Shown here in pieces: positions 1-8,194 of a DNA stretch of 64,000 nucleotides. The stretch covers positions 4,030,001 through 4,094,000 of the forward strand of contig NZ_PJMX01000001.1 in the NCBI RefSeq assembly GCF_002846415.1. Reading direction: 5' to 3'. Position 1 is the first letter of the stretch. Each line of letters opens with the position of its first letter. The translations under genes were made by a program, and so were the position numbers. This stretch comes from Streptomyces sp. TLI_146. GTDB taxonomy: Bacteria; Actinomycetota; Actinomycetes; Streptomycetales; Streptomycetaceae. The notes under the pieces are model-generated. The model did no database searches and had not been told where the DNA came from. It saw only the letters and a list, made by a program, of their open reading frames with translations.

Positions 1-1
1 C

Positions 2-727
2 GCCGCCAAGGCGGGCGGCTTCCTCGCCGTCGCCGACCCGGGCCTGCGCGAGGCCCTGGCCAAGGCCCGTGCCGAACTCCTCGACCCGCCCCGGCGCACG
101 GCCGAACTCGCCTACTGGGCCCGGCCGTACGCGGAGGCGGCGGTCCGGGGCCTGCGGCTCGCGCCCGCCGCGTGGGCGGTGCTGCGGATGCTCGGCCGCC
201 AGGAGCGCGAGGACATCCGGATGGCGCTCAGACCCGACGAGCTGGGCCGGGCCGTGCGGGCCGCGCCCTCGCTGGACGACTTCCACTCCTGGGTACGGGT
301 GGACATGCACGACTACCGCACCGGCGCGGGCGGCCTCAGACGCGCCCGGATCGCGCGCAGGCTGGGCCGCCTGGACACGGTGCTCGCCCGGCACCGGGCC
401 GGGGCCGAGCGGCTGCTTGCCAGTGAGTGGGCGCGGCCGGGGCCCGGTCCCGCACAGCCGCTGTTCCGGGTGCCGCTGCTCGTCGAGGACCGGGACGCGG
501 CCCGGGCGGCGCTCGCCGAGGCGCGGGTGAACGTCGGCTACCTCTACGACCCGCCGCTCGACGACTACGCGGGCGCCGCCTTCACCGACCCCTCGCCCGC
601 CCCCGAGGCCGGGCGCTGGTTCGCGCGGCACGCCCTGCCCGTCGACCCGCTGAAGGCCGAGCTGTCGCTGCGGGTCCTGAAGGAGTCGGGGGCCCGGCCC
701 GCGAGAGGCGGGCCCGCCGGTGTCTGA
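2..727 (+). CDS. DegT/DnrJ/EryC1-type aminotransferase, C-terminal part
   Basis: The reading frame is already open at the left edge and ends in TGA, so only the last 241 residues are visible. The C terminus (FRVPLLVEDRDAARAALAE, then VGYLYDPPLDDY and FARHALPVDP) resembles the end of PLP-dependent sugar aminotransferases of the DegT/DnrJ/EryC1/StrS family, where a segment before a conserved LPxxP-like turn closes the active site. The PLP lysine would lie outside the window. The stop overlaps the GTG of the flippase gene by 8 bases, so the two are translationally coupled. It probably makes an amino-sugar precursor for the surface polysaccharide. Family assignment is moderate because the core is missing. 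Confidence 0.7.
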   Translation, partial: AAKAGGFLAVADPGLREALAKARAELLDPPRRTAELAYWARPYAEAAVRGLRLAPAAWAVLRMLGRQEREDIRMALRPDELGRAVRAAPSLDDFHSWVRVDMHDYRTGAGGLRRARIARRLGRLDTVLARHRAGAERLLASEWARPGPGPAQPLFRVPLLVEDRDAARAALAEARVNVGYLYDPPLDDYAGAAFTDPSPAPEAGRWFARHALPVDPLKAELSLRVLKESGARPARGGPAGV

Positions 728-2930
728 CACCACCTCCGACGCGCGCCGGGCCGTCGGCGGGGACGGGGAGCCGGTGGCCGTGGGTCAGCCCGGGGCGGAG
801 CCGCAGGGTGCGCCGCCCGCCGACGGCGGCGGTGACTCCATGTTCCGCAACGCCTACGCCCTGATGCTGTCCACGGCCGTCTCCGCCGCCCTCGGCCTCG
901 GCTTCTGGCTGGTCGCGGCCCGCTACTACAGCGAGGAGGCGGTCGGCCAGGGCTCCGCCGCCATCGCCGCGATGCGGCTGCTCGCCTCGATCACCGCCAC
1001 CACGATGATCGGCGCGGTGGTGCGCTATGTGCCGCGCGCGGGCCGGGCGACCGGGCCCCTGGTGGTACGGGCGTATGTGGCGAGCACCGTGGTGGTGGCG
1101 GTGGCGAGCACCGGCTTCCTGTTCACGCTGCCGCTGTGGGGCGCCTCCTACGACCCGCTCGGCGGGCCCGCCGCCGGGGCCGTCTTCGTGCTCGCCTCGG
1201 TCGCCTGGGCGGTGCTGACCCTCCAGGACGGGGTGCTCACCGGGCTGCGCAAGGCGATCTGGGTGCCGGTCGGCAACGCGGTGTTCTCGCTGGGCAAGCT
1301 GCTCCTGCTGGCCGGCTTCGCCGCCTTCACCCTGGGCGTCTTCCTTTCCTGGGCGGCGGCGATGGTCCTGTCGATCCTGCCGCTGGGCTGGCTGATCTTC
1401 CGCAGGCTGATCCCCGCCCAGGCGGCCGCCGACCACGACCGGCCGGTGCCGCAGCTGCGCGAGATCGGGCGCTTCCTGGCGGGCGACTCGGTCGGCGCGC
1501 TCTTCTCGCTGGCGATGATCAATCTGCTGCCGGTGATGGTCGCGGTCCGCTTCGACGCCGCGCAGAACGGATTCTTCTATATCGCGTACACGGTCGGCGG
1601 GACCATGGAGTTCATGGCCATCAACATGGCCTCCTCGCTCACCGCGCACGCCTCGCACAGCCCGGACCGGCTCGCCGACGGCGTACGGGGGGCGCTGCGC
1701 CGGATGGCGCTGCTGCTCGTCCCGGTCGTCGTCCTGCTGATCGTCTTCGCCCGGCAGATCCTCGCCCCGTTCGGCGCGGACTACGCCGAGCACGGCACGC
1801 TGGTGCTCCGGCTGCTCGCCGCGGCCGCGCTGCCGCGGGTCGCCGTCGAGCTCTACATCGGGGTGCTGCGCGTCCAGGGCCGCACCGGTGTCCTCGCCCT
1901 GCTCCAGGGCGCCATGTGCACCCTGGTCCTGGGCAGCGCGGCGGTCCTGCTCGGCACCACGGGCATCGAGGGCGCGGGCTGGGCGGTGCTGGTGTCGATG
2001 TGCGGCATGGCGCTCGTCTCGGCGCCCGGGCTGCGCGCGGCCCTCGCCGGACGCGCCACCGTGCGTACGCCGCGACCCCGCAGGGGCAGGTCCGAGGAGT
2101 ACGGCACGAGCTGGGCCCGGGACGCGGCGCTCGCGCGGGCCGAGGAGGCGAAGGGGTACGGGACGCGGTGGACCACCCAGACCGCGTACCTCAGCGGCGG
2201 GCTGGAGACGGGGACGCCGGCGCTGGGCATCCCGGTGTACGTCCCCGGTGGCGCGTCCGGTAGCGGGCCGGGCGGGGCGACCGCGACCACGCTGCATCTG
2301 CGGGCGGTGCGGCCGGGTGAGCCGGAGCCCGACGACGAGCCGCTGCTCACCGCCGTGCTGTGGCTGCTGCTCGGGCTCGCGACGGCGCTGTTCTGGGTGC
2401 CGCTGTCGCGGGCCGAGGACGCCAGGAACGCGGTGTCGGACCACGTCGACGGCACCGGCCTCATCTCCGCGCTGCCGCCCGTCTCGCTCACCGCCGGGGT
2501 GCTCCTGATCGTGGTGTGCAGCGCGACCGTCTCGCTCTACCGGGCCAAGCCCGCCCTGCTCGCCGCCGGCCTCGGCGTGACGGTGGCCGCCCTGCACACC
2601 GCGCCGCTGATCCTCGGGGTGCAGCCGGACCGGCTGGCGGGTCCGTGGCACTCGGCACCGACGCGGCTGCTGACGTCGGTGGCCGGCCTGGACTCGCCCA
2701 CCGGGGTCGAGCGGGCGCTCCCCACGGCGCTCCAGGTGCTGTGCCTGGCGCTGGCCGCGGTGACGCTGATCGCGCTGGGCGCGCATTGGCGGCTGACGTG
2801 TGTGGTGGTGTGGGTGCTGGCTGTCGCGGGGTGGGCGGGGCAGGCGGTGTTCGCGGGGGTGGGGGTGCCGGTGTTTGTGGGGCTGTGCGGGGTGGCGGGG
2901 GTGGGGGTGCTGCGGCGCGGGTGGCCCTGA
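720..2930 (+). CDS. Wzx/MVF-type polysaccharide flippase with an extra C-terminal membrane module
   Basis: A 736-residue integral membrane protein. Residues about 40-445 have a polysaccharide transporter layout (LSTAVSAALGLGFWLVAARY near the start, about 12 hydrophobic segments), as in Wzx/MurJ-like flippases that move lipid-linked oligosaccharide across the membrane. A basic and polar linker (residues about 445-540) follows, then a second block of 6-7 membrane segments that flippases of this family normally lack. That block ends in HWRL...VVW...WAGQ, which lines up by eye with DWRL...GVW...WVGQ in the neighbouring GT-C-like protein. GTG start at 720 overlaps the upstream stop. The last 100 bases are very G-rich and monotonous. 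Confidence 0.8.
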   Translation: MSDTTSDARRAVGGDGEPVAVGQPGAEPQGAPPADGGGDSMFRNAYALMLSTAVSAALGLGFWLVAARYYSEEAVGQGSAAIAAMRLLASITATTMIGAVVRYVPRAGRATGPLVVRAYVASTVVVAVASTGFLFTLPLWGASYDPLGGPAAGAVFVLASVAWAVLTLQDGVLTGLRKAIWVPVGNAVFSLGKLLLLAGFAAFTLGVFLSWAAAMVLSILPLGWLIFRRLIPAQAAADHDRPVPQLREIGRFLAGDSVGALFSLAMINLLPVMVAVRFDAAQNGFFYIAYTVGGTMEFMAINMASSLTAHASHSPDRLADGVRGALRRMALLLVPVVVLLIVFARQILAPFGADYAEHGTLVLRLLAAAALPRVAVELYIGVLRVQGRTGVLALLQGAMCTLVLGSAAVLLGTTGIEGAGWAVLVSMCGMALVSAPGLRAALAGRATVRTPRPRRGRSEEYGTSWARDAALARAEEAKGYGTRWTTQTAYLSGGLETGTPALGIPVYVPGGASGSGPGGATATTLHLRAVRPGEPEPDDEPLLTAVLWLLLGLATALFWVPLSRAEDARNAVSDHVDGTGLISALPPVSLTAGVLLIVVCSATVSLYRAKPALLAAGLGVTVAALHTAPLILGVQPDRLAGPWHSAPTRLLTSVAGLDSPTGVERALPTALQVLCLALAAVTLIALGAHWRLTCVVVWVLAVAGWAGQAVFAGVGVPVFVGLCGVAGVGVLRRGWP

Positions 2931-3493
2931 CTCCGCGGCCGGGCCGTCTGCGGCTGGCCTTTGGCCCGGCCCTTGTCTGCGGCCCGGCGGTCGGCTGGTC
3001 GCGCAGTTACCCGCACCCCTTTTTGGCCCGGTGTTTGTCTGCGGGCCGCTGACGGGCTGGCCGCGCAGTTCCCCGCGCCCCTGGGGGGTTGCGAAGCTCG
3101 GGGCGAGTGGGCTGCCCAGGGGCGGGTTCTTTCTCTGCGGACTGGTGGTGGGTTGCTCGCGCAGTTCCCCGCGCCCCTAAAATGCCGCTCCGCGGCAATC
3201 CCCTGGGCGCCCCGCAGGGGCGCATCTCAGGGGCGCGGGGAACTGCGCGGCCAGCCCACCACGGTCCGCAGACAAAGGCCGACGCGACCAGCCCCCACCG
3301 GCCCGCAGTCGTCGAGCACCCGCCCGCTCCGGGGGCTGCCCGAGCGAGACGCCCCCGTCACTTAAGGGGCGCGGGGAACTGCGCGGCCAGCCGACCACCG
3401 GCCCGCAGACGAACACCGGGCGGAAAAGGGGCGCGGGGAACTGCGCGAGCAACCCACCACCGGGCCGCAGACAAAGGCCGGGCACAGACACCG
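2931..3493. repeat. Intergenic repeat cluster, three forward and three reverse units
   Basis: No gene is seen in these 563 bases, which separate two convergent genes. They hold six copies of a repeat with core CGCGCAGTTCCCCGCGCCCC, preceded by a TCTGCGG box. Forward units lie near 2970-3022, 3032-3082 and 3132-3180; reverse units near 3226-3277, 3364-3416 and 3427-3480. The innermost forward and reverse units can pair into a long hairpin and may end transcription from both sides. The first copy is diverged (GTTACCCGCACCCC). Confidence 0.85.
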
Positions 3494-3877
3494 TCAGCGG
3501 CGTCGCCCCCGCTCCGCCGCCCCCCGCGTCGCCGCAGGCAGCGGCAGACCCGGGAACGCGGACGCCAGCGTCGCGAACGCGGCGAGGGATGCCAGGAACG
3601 CCGTCGACGAGAAGCCCTCCACCAGGAACAGGCACGTCGACACCAGCGCCCCCAGCGACAGGCTGAGCGGGGCCGCCAGGGCCAGGGCTTCCAGGCGGGC
3701 GCCGGGGCGCAGCATGTCCGGCTGCGGGTAGAGCAGCGCGAAGCCGGGGCCGAAGCAGACGAACAGGAGCACCGGGATCCAGCGCGCCGGAGTGGCGGCA
3801 GGCAGCAGGGTCGCGGCCAGCGCCACCCAGCCGGAGAGCGCCACGGCGACGCGGATGCGGTTCTGTACGAGGGTCAC
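3494..3877 (-). CDS. Small membrane protein of the polysaccharide locus
   Basis: A 127-residue protein with three predicted membrane segments (around VAVALSGWVALAATLLPAA, WIPVLLFVCFGPGFALLYP and a long hydrophobic stretch over the last half) and an Arg-rich tail. A longer frame exists from an ATG at 3988, but it overlaps the upstream gene and has no good ribosome site. The GTG at 3877 sits nine bases behind GGAGG and is preferred. It follows the GT-C-like gene on the same strand. Function is unknown; a role as helper of polysaccharide polymerisation or export is only a guess from position. Confidence 0.7.
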   Translation of the reverse strand: MTLVQNRIRVAVALSGWVALAATLLPAATPARWIPVLLFVCFGPGFALLYPQPDMLRPGARLEALALAAPLSLSLGALVSTCLFLVEGFSSTAFLASLAAFATLASAFPGLPLPAATRGAAERGRRR

Positions 3878-3959
3878 GGCGGCTTGCCTCCGGTCAGCGA
3901 CGGGGATCGGGCGGGGCTGGTGCTCCCCAACAGCGGGGAACGGGCGGGGCCGGTACTGC

Positions 3960-5858
3960 TCAGCCGTGGCGTGCCCGCGGCGGCTCATACCGCAGGATCG
4001 TTCCGTACGCGTTGCGGTCGATCACCCGGAAAAGAGGCGACGCCGACAGCTTCGTCGTCAGTTCCGCGAAGCCTCCGGCCGGCAGCAGCCCCTCCCCCGC
4101 CGTGTAGACGTCCTGCGTGTGCGTGAGCAGGACGAACGCCGGTCTGCCGTCCTTGGGCAGGCCCGGCGCCAGGAAGCCCGCCGGGTCCTTGAGCATCCGG
4201 ATGTTGTCCGGCAGCGCCTGCTCCACGAAGAACCAGTGCTCCAGCTGGTCGTAGCGGTGCAGCGCCATCGGGAAGGAGCCGGTCGCGGCGAGGATCAGCG
4301 AGTCGCGCGGGGCCCGGTCGATCACCTTGGTGACCAGGGCCGTCTCGGCGGGCGGGGTGTAGTACATCCGCTCCTTGCCGTAGTACGCGGGCAGGAACCC
4401 GGCGACGAGGGCGAGCAGCACGGCGGGCAGCGCCACCGACCTCAGGCGGACACGGCCGGGCGACTCGGCGGCGCCGGGCGCGGGCACCAGCGCCGCCGCG
4501 GCGAAGAACGCGGCGCCCGGCAACCCGAACAGATAGACCCGGAAGAGCATTTCGCCGCCGTAGTCGTTGATCAGGAACATCGGTACCGGCGCGATCGAGA
4601 CGAGCAGCAGCGGCAGCGCGCTCCGCAGCAGTTTGCGCCGGGTCAGCACGGCGAAGCCCGCGAGCGCGGCCACCACCAGCACCATCACGATGTCCGCCCG
4701 GCCCTGGAGGACGGGCCCGGGCCCGGTGAGCTCGCCCGCGTACCCCGCCCGCGAGTTGTTGAGGAGGTTGCCCGCGGACTCCTTGAGCGAGTCGAGGGTC
4801 TCCACAAACAGCGGGCGGCCCATCGTGAGGTCCCAGACCAGCATGATCAGACCGGTGACGACGAGCAGGCCGGGGTTGCGGTAGCGGCGGGTGAGGTTGA
4901 GCGCGAACAGGGAGACGCAGAGCATCACCGGCGTGAGCTGGTGGGTGAAGTTGATGGCGGCGATCAGCGGGGCGAGGATCACCACGCAGACCGCGCGCTG
5001 GCGGGCCGTGGTCGGCGGCGGCACGGAGGCGGCCGCCGGGTCCAGGTGCGCGCGCGAGCGCAGGTCCCCGGCCGAGCCCGGGCGCACGAAGTGGCGCAGC
5101 ACCACGACGAGTACGGACAGGTGCAGGATCAGCGCCAGGCCCTGCGGCGAGAAGTAGTCCTGGCCCACCCAGTTGGCGACCTCGAAGATCCACACGCCGG
5201 TCCACACCAGCCGCCAGTCCTCGGCGAAGGTGCGGTAGACCAGCACCAGTACGGGGATGAGGACCACGCCGTAGAAGAGGGCCGCCCAGTTCAGGTACGA
5301 CTGGGTGGTCTCTACGCCGAAGGCGCGCACCAGCGCCGAGTTGAGGGTGAAGAAGCCGGGCCACTGGTCGTAGGCGGCCATGTTGCCCGACAGCGGGGTG
5401 CCCGGCCGCAGGTCCTGGTTGACCAGCAGGTGCGTGACGACGGCGTCATGCTTGGAGGCCCACGGGTAGCGGACCGAGTCGTAGAGGATCGCGGTGGGCG
5501 CCTTGAGGGCGAAGAGCAGGGCGACGCTGTAGAGGCCGGGCCACCAGGGCGCGGTGCCCGCCCGGCGCAGACTGACCACGAACCCGGCGGTGAGGACGGC
5601 GAGGGAGAGGAAGAAGGCGGCGGGCAGCCGGTCGAGCAGGCCCCAGTCGCCCATGTGCCGGTAGTCGATGTGCGGCAGCGCGTACAGCCACAGGGCGGTC
5701 GCTACGACCAACGGAAGCCAGGTGAAGAGCGTTTGAGGGTCTGTCAGGTTCCGTGGAACGCGCTTCGGGACGCGCGCGGCCTTCCCCTCCTCGCTTGCGC
5801 CGCTCTCCGGTGGCAGCTCGCCGCTTCCGGTCGCCGGCGCGGGCACGCGTTGCTGCAC
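3960..5858 (-). CDS. GT-C-like polytopic membrane protein of polysaccharide assembly
   Basis: A 632-residue protein with a short cytoplasmic N terminus and about 12 membrane segments, typical of GT-C glycosyltransferases and O-antigen/exopolysaccharide polymerases. The first extracytoplasmic region carries acidic and aromatic residues (KHDAVVTHLLV, YDQWPGFFTLN), and a soluble C-terminal part of about 130 residues follows the last helix. This layout fits an enzyme using polyprenyl-linked sugar donors on the outer face of the membrane. GTG at 5858 lies seven bases behind GGGGGAG; an upstream ATG at 5897 lacks such a site. Its N-terminal half resembles the C-terminal module of the flippase. Exact reaction unknown. 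Confidence 0.7.
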   Translation of the reverse strand: MQQRVPAPATGSGELPPESGASEEGKAARVPKRVPRNLTDPQTLFTWLPLVVATALWLYALPHIDYRHMGDWGLLDRLPAAFFLSLAVLTAGFVVSLRRAGTAPWWPGLYSVALLFALKAPTAILYDSVRYPWASKHDAVVTHLLVNQDLRPGTPLSGNMAAYDQWPGFFTLNSALVRAFGVETTQSYLNWAALFYGVVLIPVLVLVYRTFAEDWRLVWTGVWIFEVANWVGQDYFSPQGLALILHLSVLVVVLRHFVRPGSAGDLRSRAHLDPAAASVPPPTTARQRAVCVVILAPLIAAINFTHQLTPVMLCVSLFALNLTRRYRNPGLLVVTGLIMLVWDLTMGRPLFVETLDSLKESAGNLLNNSRAGYAGELTGPGPVLQGRADIVMVLVVAALAGFAVLTRRKLLRSALPLLLVSIAPVPMFLINDYGGEMLFRVYLFGLPGAAFFAAAALVPAPGAAESPGRVRLRSVALPAVLLALVAGFLPAYYGKERMYYTPPAETALVTKVIDRAPRDSLILAATGSFPMALHRYDQLEHWFFVEQALPDNIRMLKDPAGFLAPGLPKDGRPAFVLLTHTQDVYTAGEGLLPAGGFAELTTKLSASPLFRVIDRNAYGTILRYEPPRARHG

Positions 5859-5921
5859 AGTGCGACTCCCCCCACGAAGGTGGTGCGCGGCCGTCACGCC
5901 GCCGTCCCCTGCTGTCCCTTC

Positions 5922-5947
5922 AGCGAAGTATAGGAATCCACTTCGCT
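5922..5947 (-). promoter_or_regulatory. Inverted repeat overlapping a -10 box upstream of the GT-C-like gene
   Basis: Perfect 8-bp arms AGCGAAGT and ACTTCGCT are separated by 10 bases, in an AT-richer patch between divergently and convergently placed polysaccharide genes. Read on the minus strand, TATACT (5932-5927) is a good -10 hexamer and is partly covered by one arm. No clear -35 box is seen. A repressor or activator site is the likely meaning. Confidence 0.45.
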
Positions 5948-5996
5948 TTTGTGATGCTGTCGTACGGTCCCGGTCCGGGCGTTCGCGCCGCTCCGC

Positions 5997-6791
5997 TCAC
6001 CCCGCGAAGACCGGGCCGCGCACGGCCGCCCGCGCCCTGCGGAAGAGCCGCCAGCCGAGGGTCGCCGCCGAGTCCCGGTAGGGCGCGACACGGGCCCCGG
6101 CCCCCGCCGTCCAGGCCTCGACGTCGGCCACCGTGTGGCCGCGGCGGACGATCAGACGAGCGATGCGGTACGCGTCGTCGGCGTCCGAGCTCAGTGCGTG
6201 CCGCACCGCGACGGCGCTCTCGTACCCGGCGGCGCGGGCGGCCCGGCGCACGGCGCCGCTGTTGTAGCCGTGCGGATAGGCGAGATGGACGACCTCGTGG
6301 CCGAGCGCGTCCTCCAGCACAGCCTTGGAGTCGGTCAGCTCGCGCCGCAGGGCCTTCGCGGTGAGCGTGTCGAGCTGGGGGTGCGAGACGGTGTGGCCGC
6401 CGATCTCCATCCCGTACTCCTCCAGGCGTTTCACCTGGTCCAGGGTCATCATCGGCGCCGGGGGCAGCAGTGAGCGGCCGCCCGGGGCGAGGGCGCCGGT
6501 GGTGAGGTACGCGGTCGCGGGCAGCCCGCGCGCGGCGAGCGCGTCGGCGGTGGGCCCGGGCAGATCGGCGAACCCGTCGTCGAAGGTGAGCGCGACGGGC
6601 CTGGGCGGCAGCGGCGCCCGCCCCGCGAAGTGGTCGGCGAGGGCGCCCACGGTGACGGGTGTGCGCCCGCTCGCCACGATCGCATCGAGGTGCGCGGCGA
6701 ACTGCCGGGGCGAGACGGTGAATTCGGCGATCCAGGCGGGCGGGTCGTCCATGACGGCGTGGTACAGGAGCACGGGGACGGGTTGTGTCAT
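5997..6791 (-). CDS. Polysaccharide deacetylase (NodB fold, CE4)
   Basis: A 264-residue protein with the full set of CE4 motifs: YHAVMDD near the N terminus, TFDDGFAD (catalytic and metal-binding Asp pair), GGHTVSHPQLD (the metal-binding H-x3-H type motif) and LAYPHGYN. It would remove acetyl groups from N-acetylated sugars or peptidoglycan. No signal peptide is seen, so it may act on a cytoplasmic lipid-linked intermediate. The ATG at 6791 overlaps the stop of the upstream glycosyltransferase gene as ATGA, so the two are coupled; a longer frame to 6905 inside that gene is not credible. Confidence 0.88.
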   Translation of the reverse strand: MTQPVPVLLYHAVMDDPPAWIAEFTVSPRQFAAHLDAIVASGRTPVTVGALADHFAGRAPLPPRPVALTFDDGFADLPGPTADALAARGLPATAYLTTGALAPGGRSLLPPAPMMTLDQVKRLEEYGMEIGGHTVSHPQLDTLTAKALRRELTDSKAVLEDALGHEVVHLAYPHGYNSGAVRRAARAAGYESAVAVRHALSSDADDAYRIARLIVRRGHTVADVEAWTAGAGARVAPYRDSAATLGWRLFRRARAAVRGPVFAG

Positions 6792-8143
6792 CGGGCCGCC
6801 TCCCACGGCCGCCGCAGTCCGCGCACCCGGCGCCGGGCCCGCAGATAGCCGAGCGGGCCGTACAGCATGCCCCGGCGCTCCAGCCGGGACAGGCCGCGCG
6901 GCCACGGGTAGTCCTGGGCGCCGTGCTCGCCCGGCACCGACTGGGCGCCCGCGGCCCGGTGGGCGCTGATGGCGCGGGCGTGGGCGAGGCCGCGCGGCAG
7001 CCGGGCCAGGAGCGCGGGCAGCAGGGCGGGGCGGCGCACCAGGAGCGCGGTGAGGTAGGCGGTGAGCCCGGCGCCGTACCCGTACGCCTGGTTCTCCAGG
7101 TCCTGCCAGGTCTCGCGGTGGTGGTGCCAGACCAGCGCCTCGGGGGTGTAGCCGAGCCGGTGCCCGGCGACCACGACGCGCGCGAACGCGTACAGGTCGT
7201 CGCCGCCCCGGGCCGGGGTGCCGGTGCCGGTCGCCGGGTCGAAGCCGCCTACGGCGCGCAGCGCGTCGGCCCGGAAGGCCATGTTGGCGCCGGAGCCGAA
7301 CCGTCCGGCGGTGAACGGGAACAGCGGCTCGTCGGCGGGCGGCCGGGCCGGGTCGAAGCAGCGCGGCGCGAATCCCTTGGTGAATCCGCCGTGGCTCTCC
7401 AGGAGGATCTGCGCGGGGGTGCGCAGCCGGGCGGGCAGGATCAGCCCGGTCGTACAGCCGAGCCCCGGGTCGGCGGCGAAGGGCGCGGCGAGCGCGCTCA
7501 GCCAGTGCGGGTCGGCGACCACGTCGTCGTCGGTGAACGCCAGAATCGTTCCCTCGGCGGCCGCGACGCCCCGGTTGTGCGCGGCGGCGAGGCCGGGCAC
7601 GGGCTCGCGGACATAGCGCACGCCGTGCGCCGCGTAGCTCCCCTCGACGAGTTCGCGGGTCTGGGCGGTCACCGGGTTGTTGTCGACGACCACGATCTCG
7701 TAGTCGGGGTGGTCCTGGGCGAGCAGCGAGTCCAGTGCGCGGGCGAGCTGCCCGGCCCGCTCGCGGGTGGCGACGACGACGCTCGCGCGCGGCGGCCGCA
7801 CCGGCGCCGCGGGCCGCCCGTCCGGCGGCACATGCCCGGCGAGCTGCTTGCGGGCGGCGGCGGCCAGTACCTCGGCGGCGTCCTCGCCGGGTCCGACCCG
7901 GCCGATCACGGTGCCGACCGGGCGGCCCCTGAGCCGGACGAGCACATACGCCTCGCCCTCCCCGACGGGCGGCCCGCCGGGCGCGGGGGTCAGCGAGAGC
8001 ACCCCGCCGTCGAGCCCGTCGAGGTCCAGCTCCCCGACGCCGATGCCGCCCCGGACGCCCTGCTCCCGGACCAGCGCCTCGGCCTCGGGCATGAGGGGCG
8101 TGCGGGATCTGTATGCCTGTGCGTGTGCCGTACGACGTGCCAT
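6788..8143 (-). CDS. Family 2 glycosyltransferase
   Basis: A 451-residue protein. The GT2 domain begins near residue 118 (ASVVVATRERAGQLARAL), with VVVDNN for nucleotide binding, FTDDDV as the DxD metal site, and GGDDLYAFAR in the acceptor region. The first 110 residues form an additional domain without recognisable motifs. ATG at 8143 has GGGGAG six bases upstream. It lies between the CelD-like acyltransferase and the deacetylase on one strand, so the three probably modify one glycan: sugar addition, acylation and deacetylation. Donor and acceptor sugars cannot be told from sequence. Confidence 0.88.
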   Translation of the reverse strand: MARRTAHAQAYRSRTPLMPEAEALVREQGVRGGIGVGELDLDGLDGGVLSLTPAPGGPPVGEGEAYVLVRLRGRPVGTVIGRVGPGEDAAEVLAAAARKQLAGHVPPDGRPAAPVRPPRASVVVATRERAGQLARALDSLLAQDHPDYEIVVVDNNPVTAQTRELVEGSYAAHGVRYVREPVPGLAAAHNRGVAAAEGTILAFTDDDVVADPHWLSALAAPFAADPGLGCTTGLILPARLRTPAQILLESHGGFTKGFAPRCFDPARPPADEPLFPFTAGRFGSGANMAFRADALRAVGGFDPATGTGTPARGGDDLYAFARVVVAGHRLGYTPEALVWHHHRETWQDLENQAYGYGAGLTAYLTALLVRRPALLPALLARLPRGLAHARAISAHRAAGAQSVPGEHGAQDYPWPRGLSRLERRGMLYGPLGYLRARRRVRGLRRPWEAAR

Positions 8144-8194
8144 GGCGACTCCCCCGTGATCTTCAGGGTGGTGCGGGTGGGGCGGCGGGCGGGG

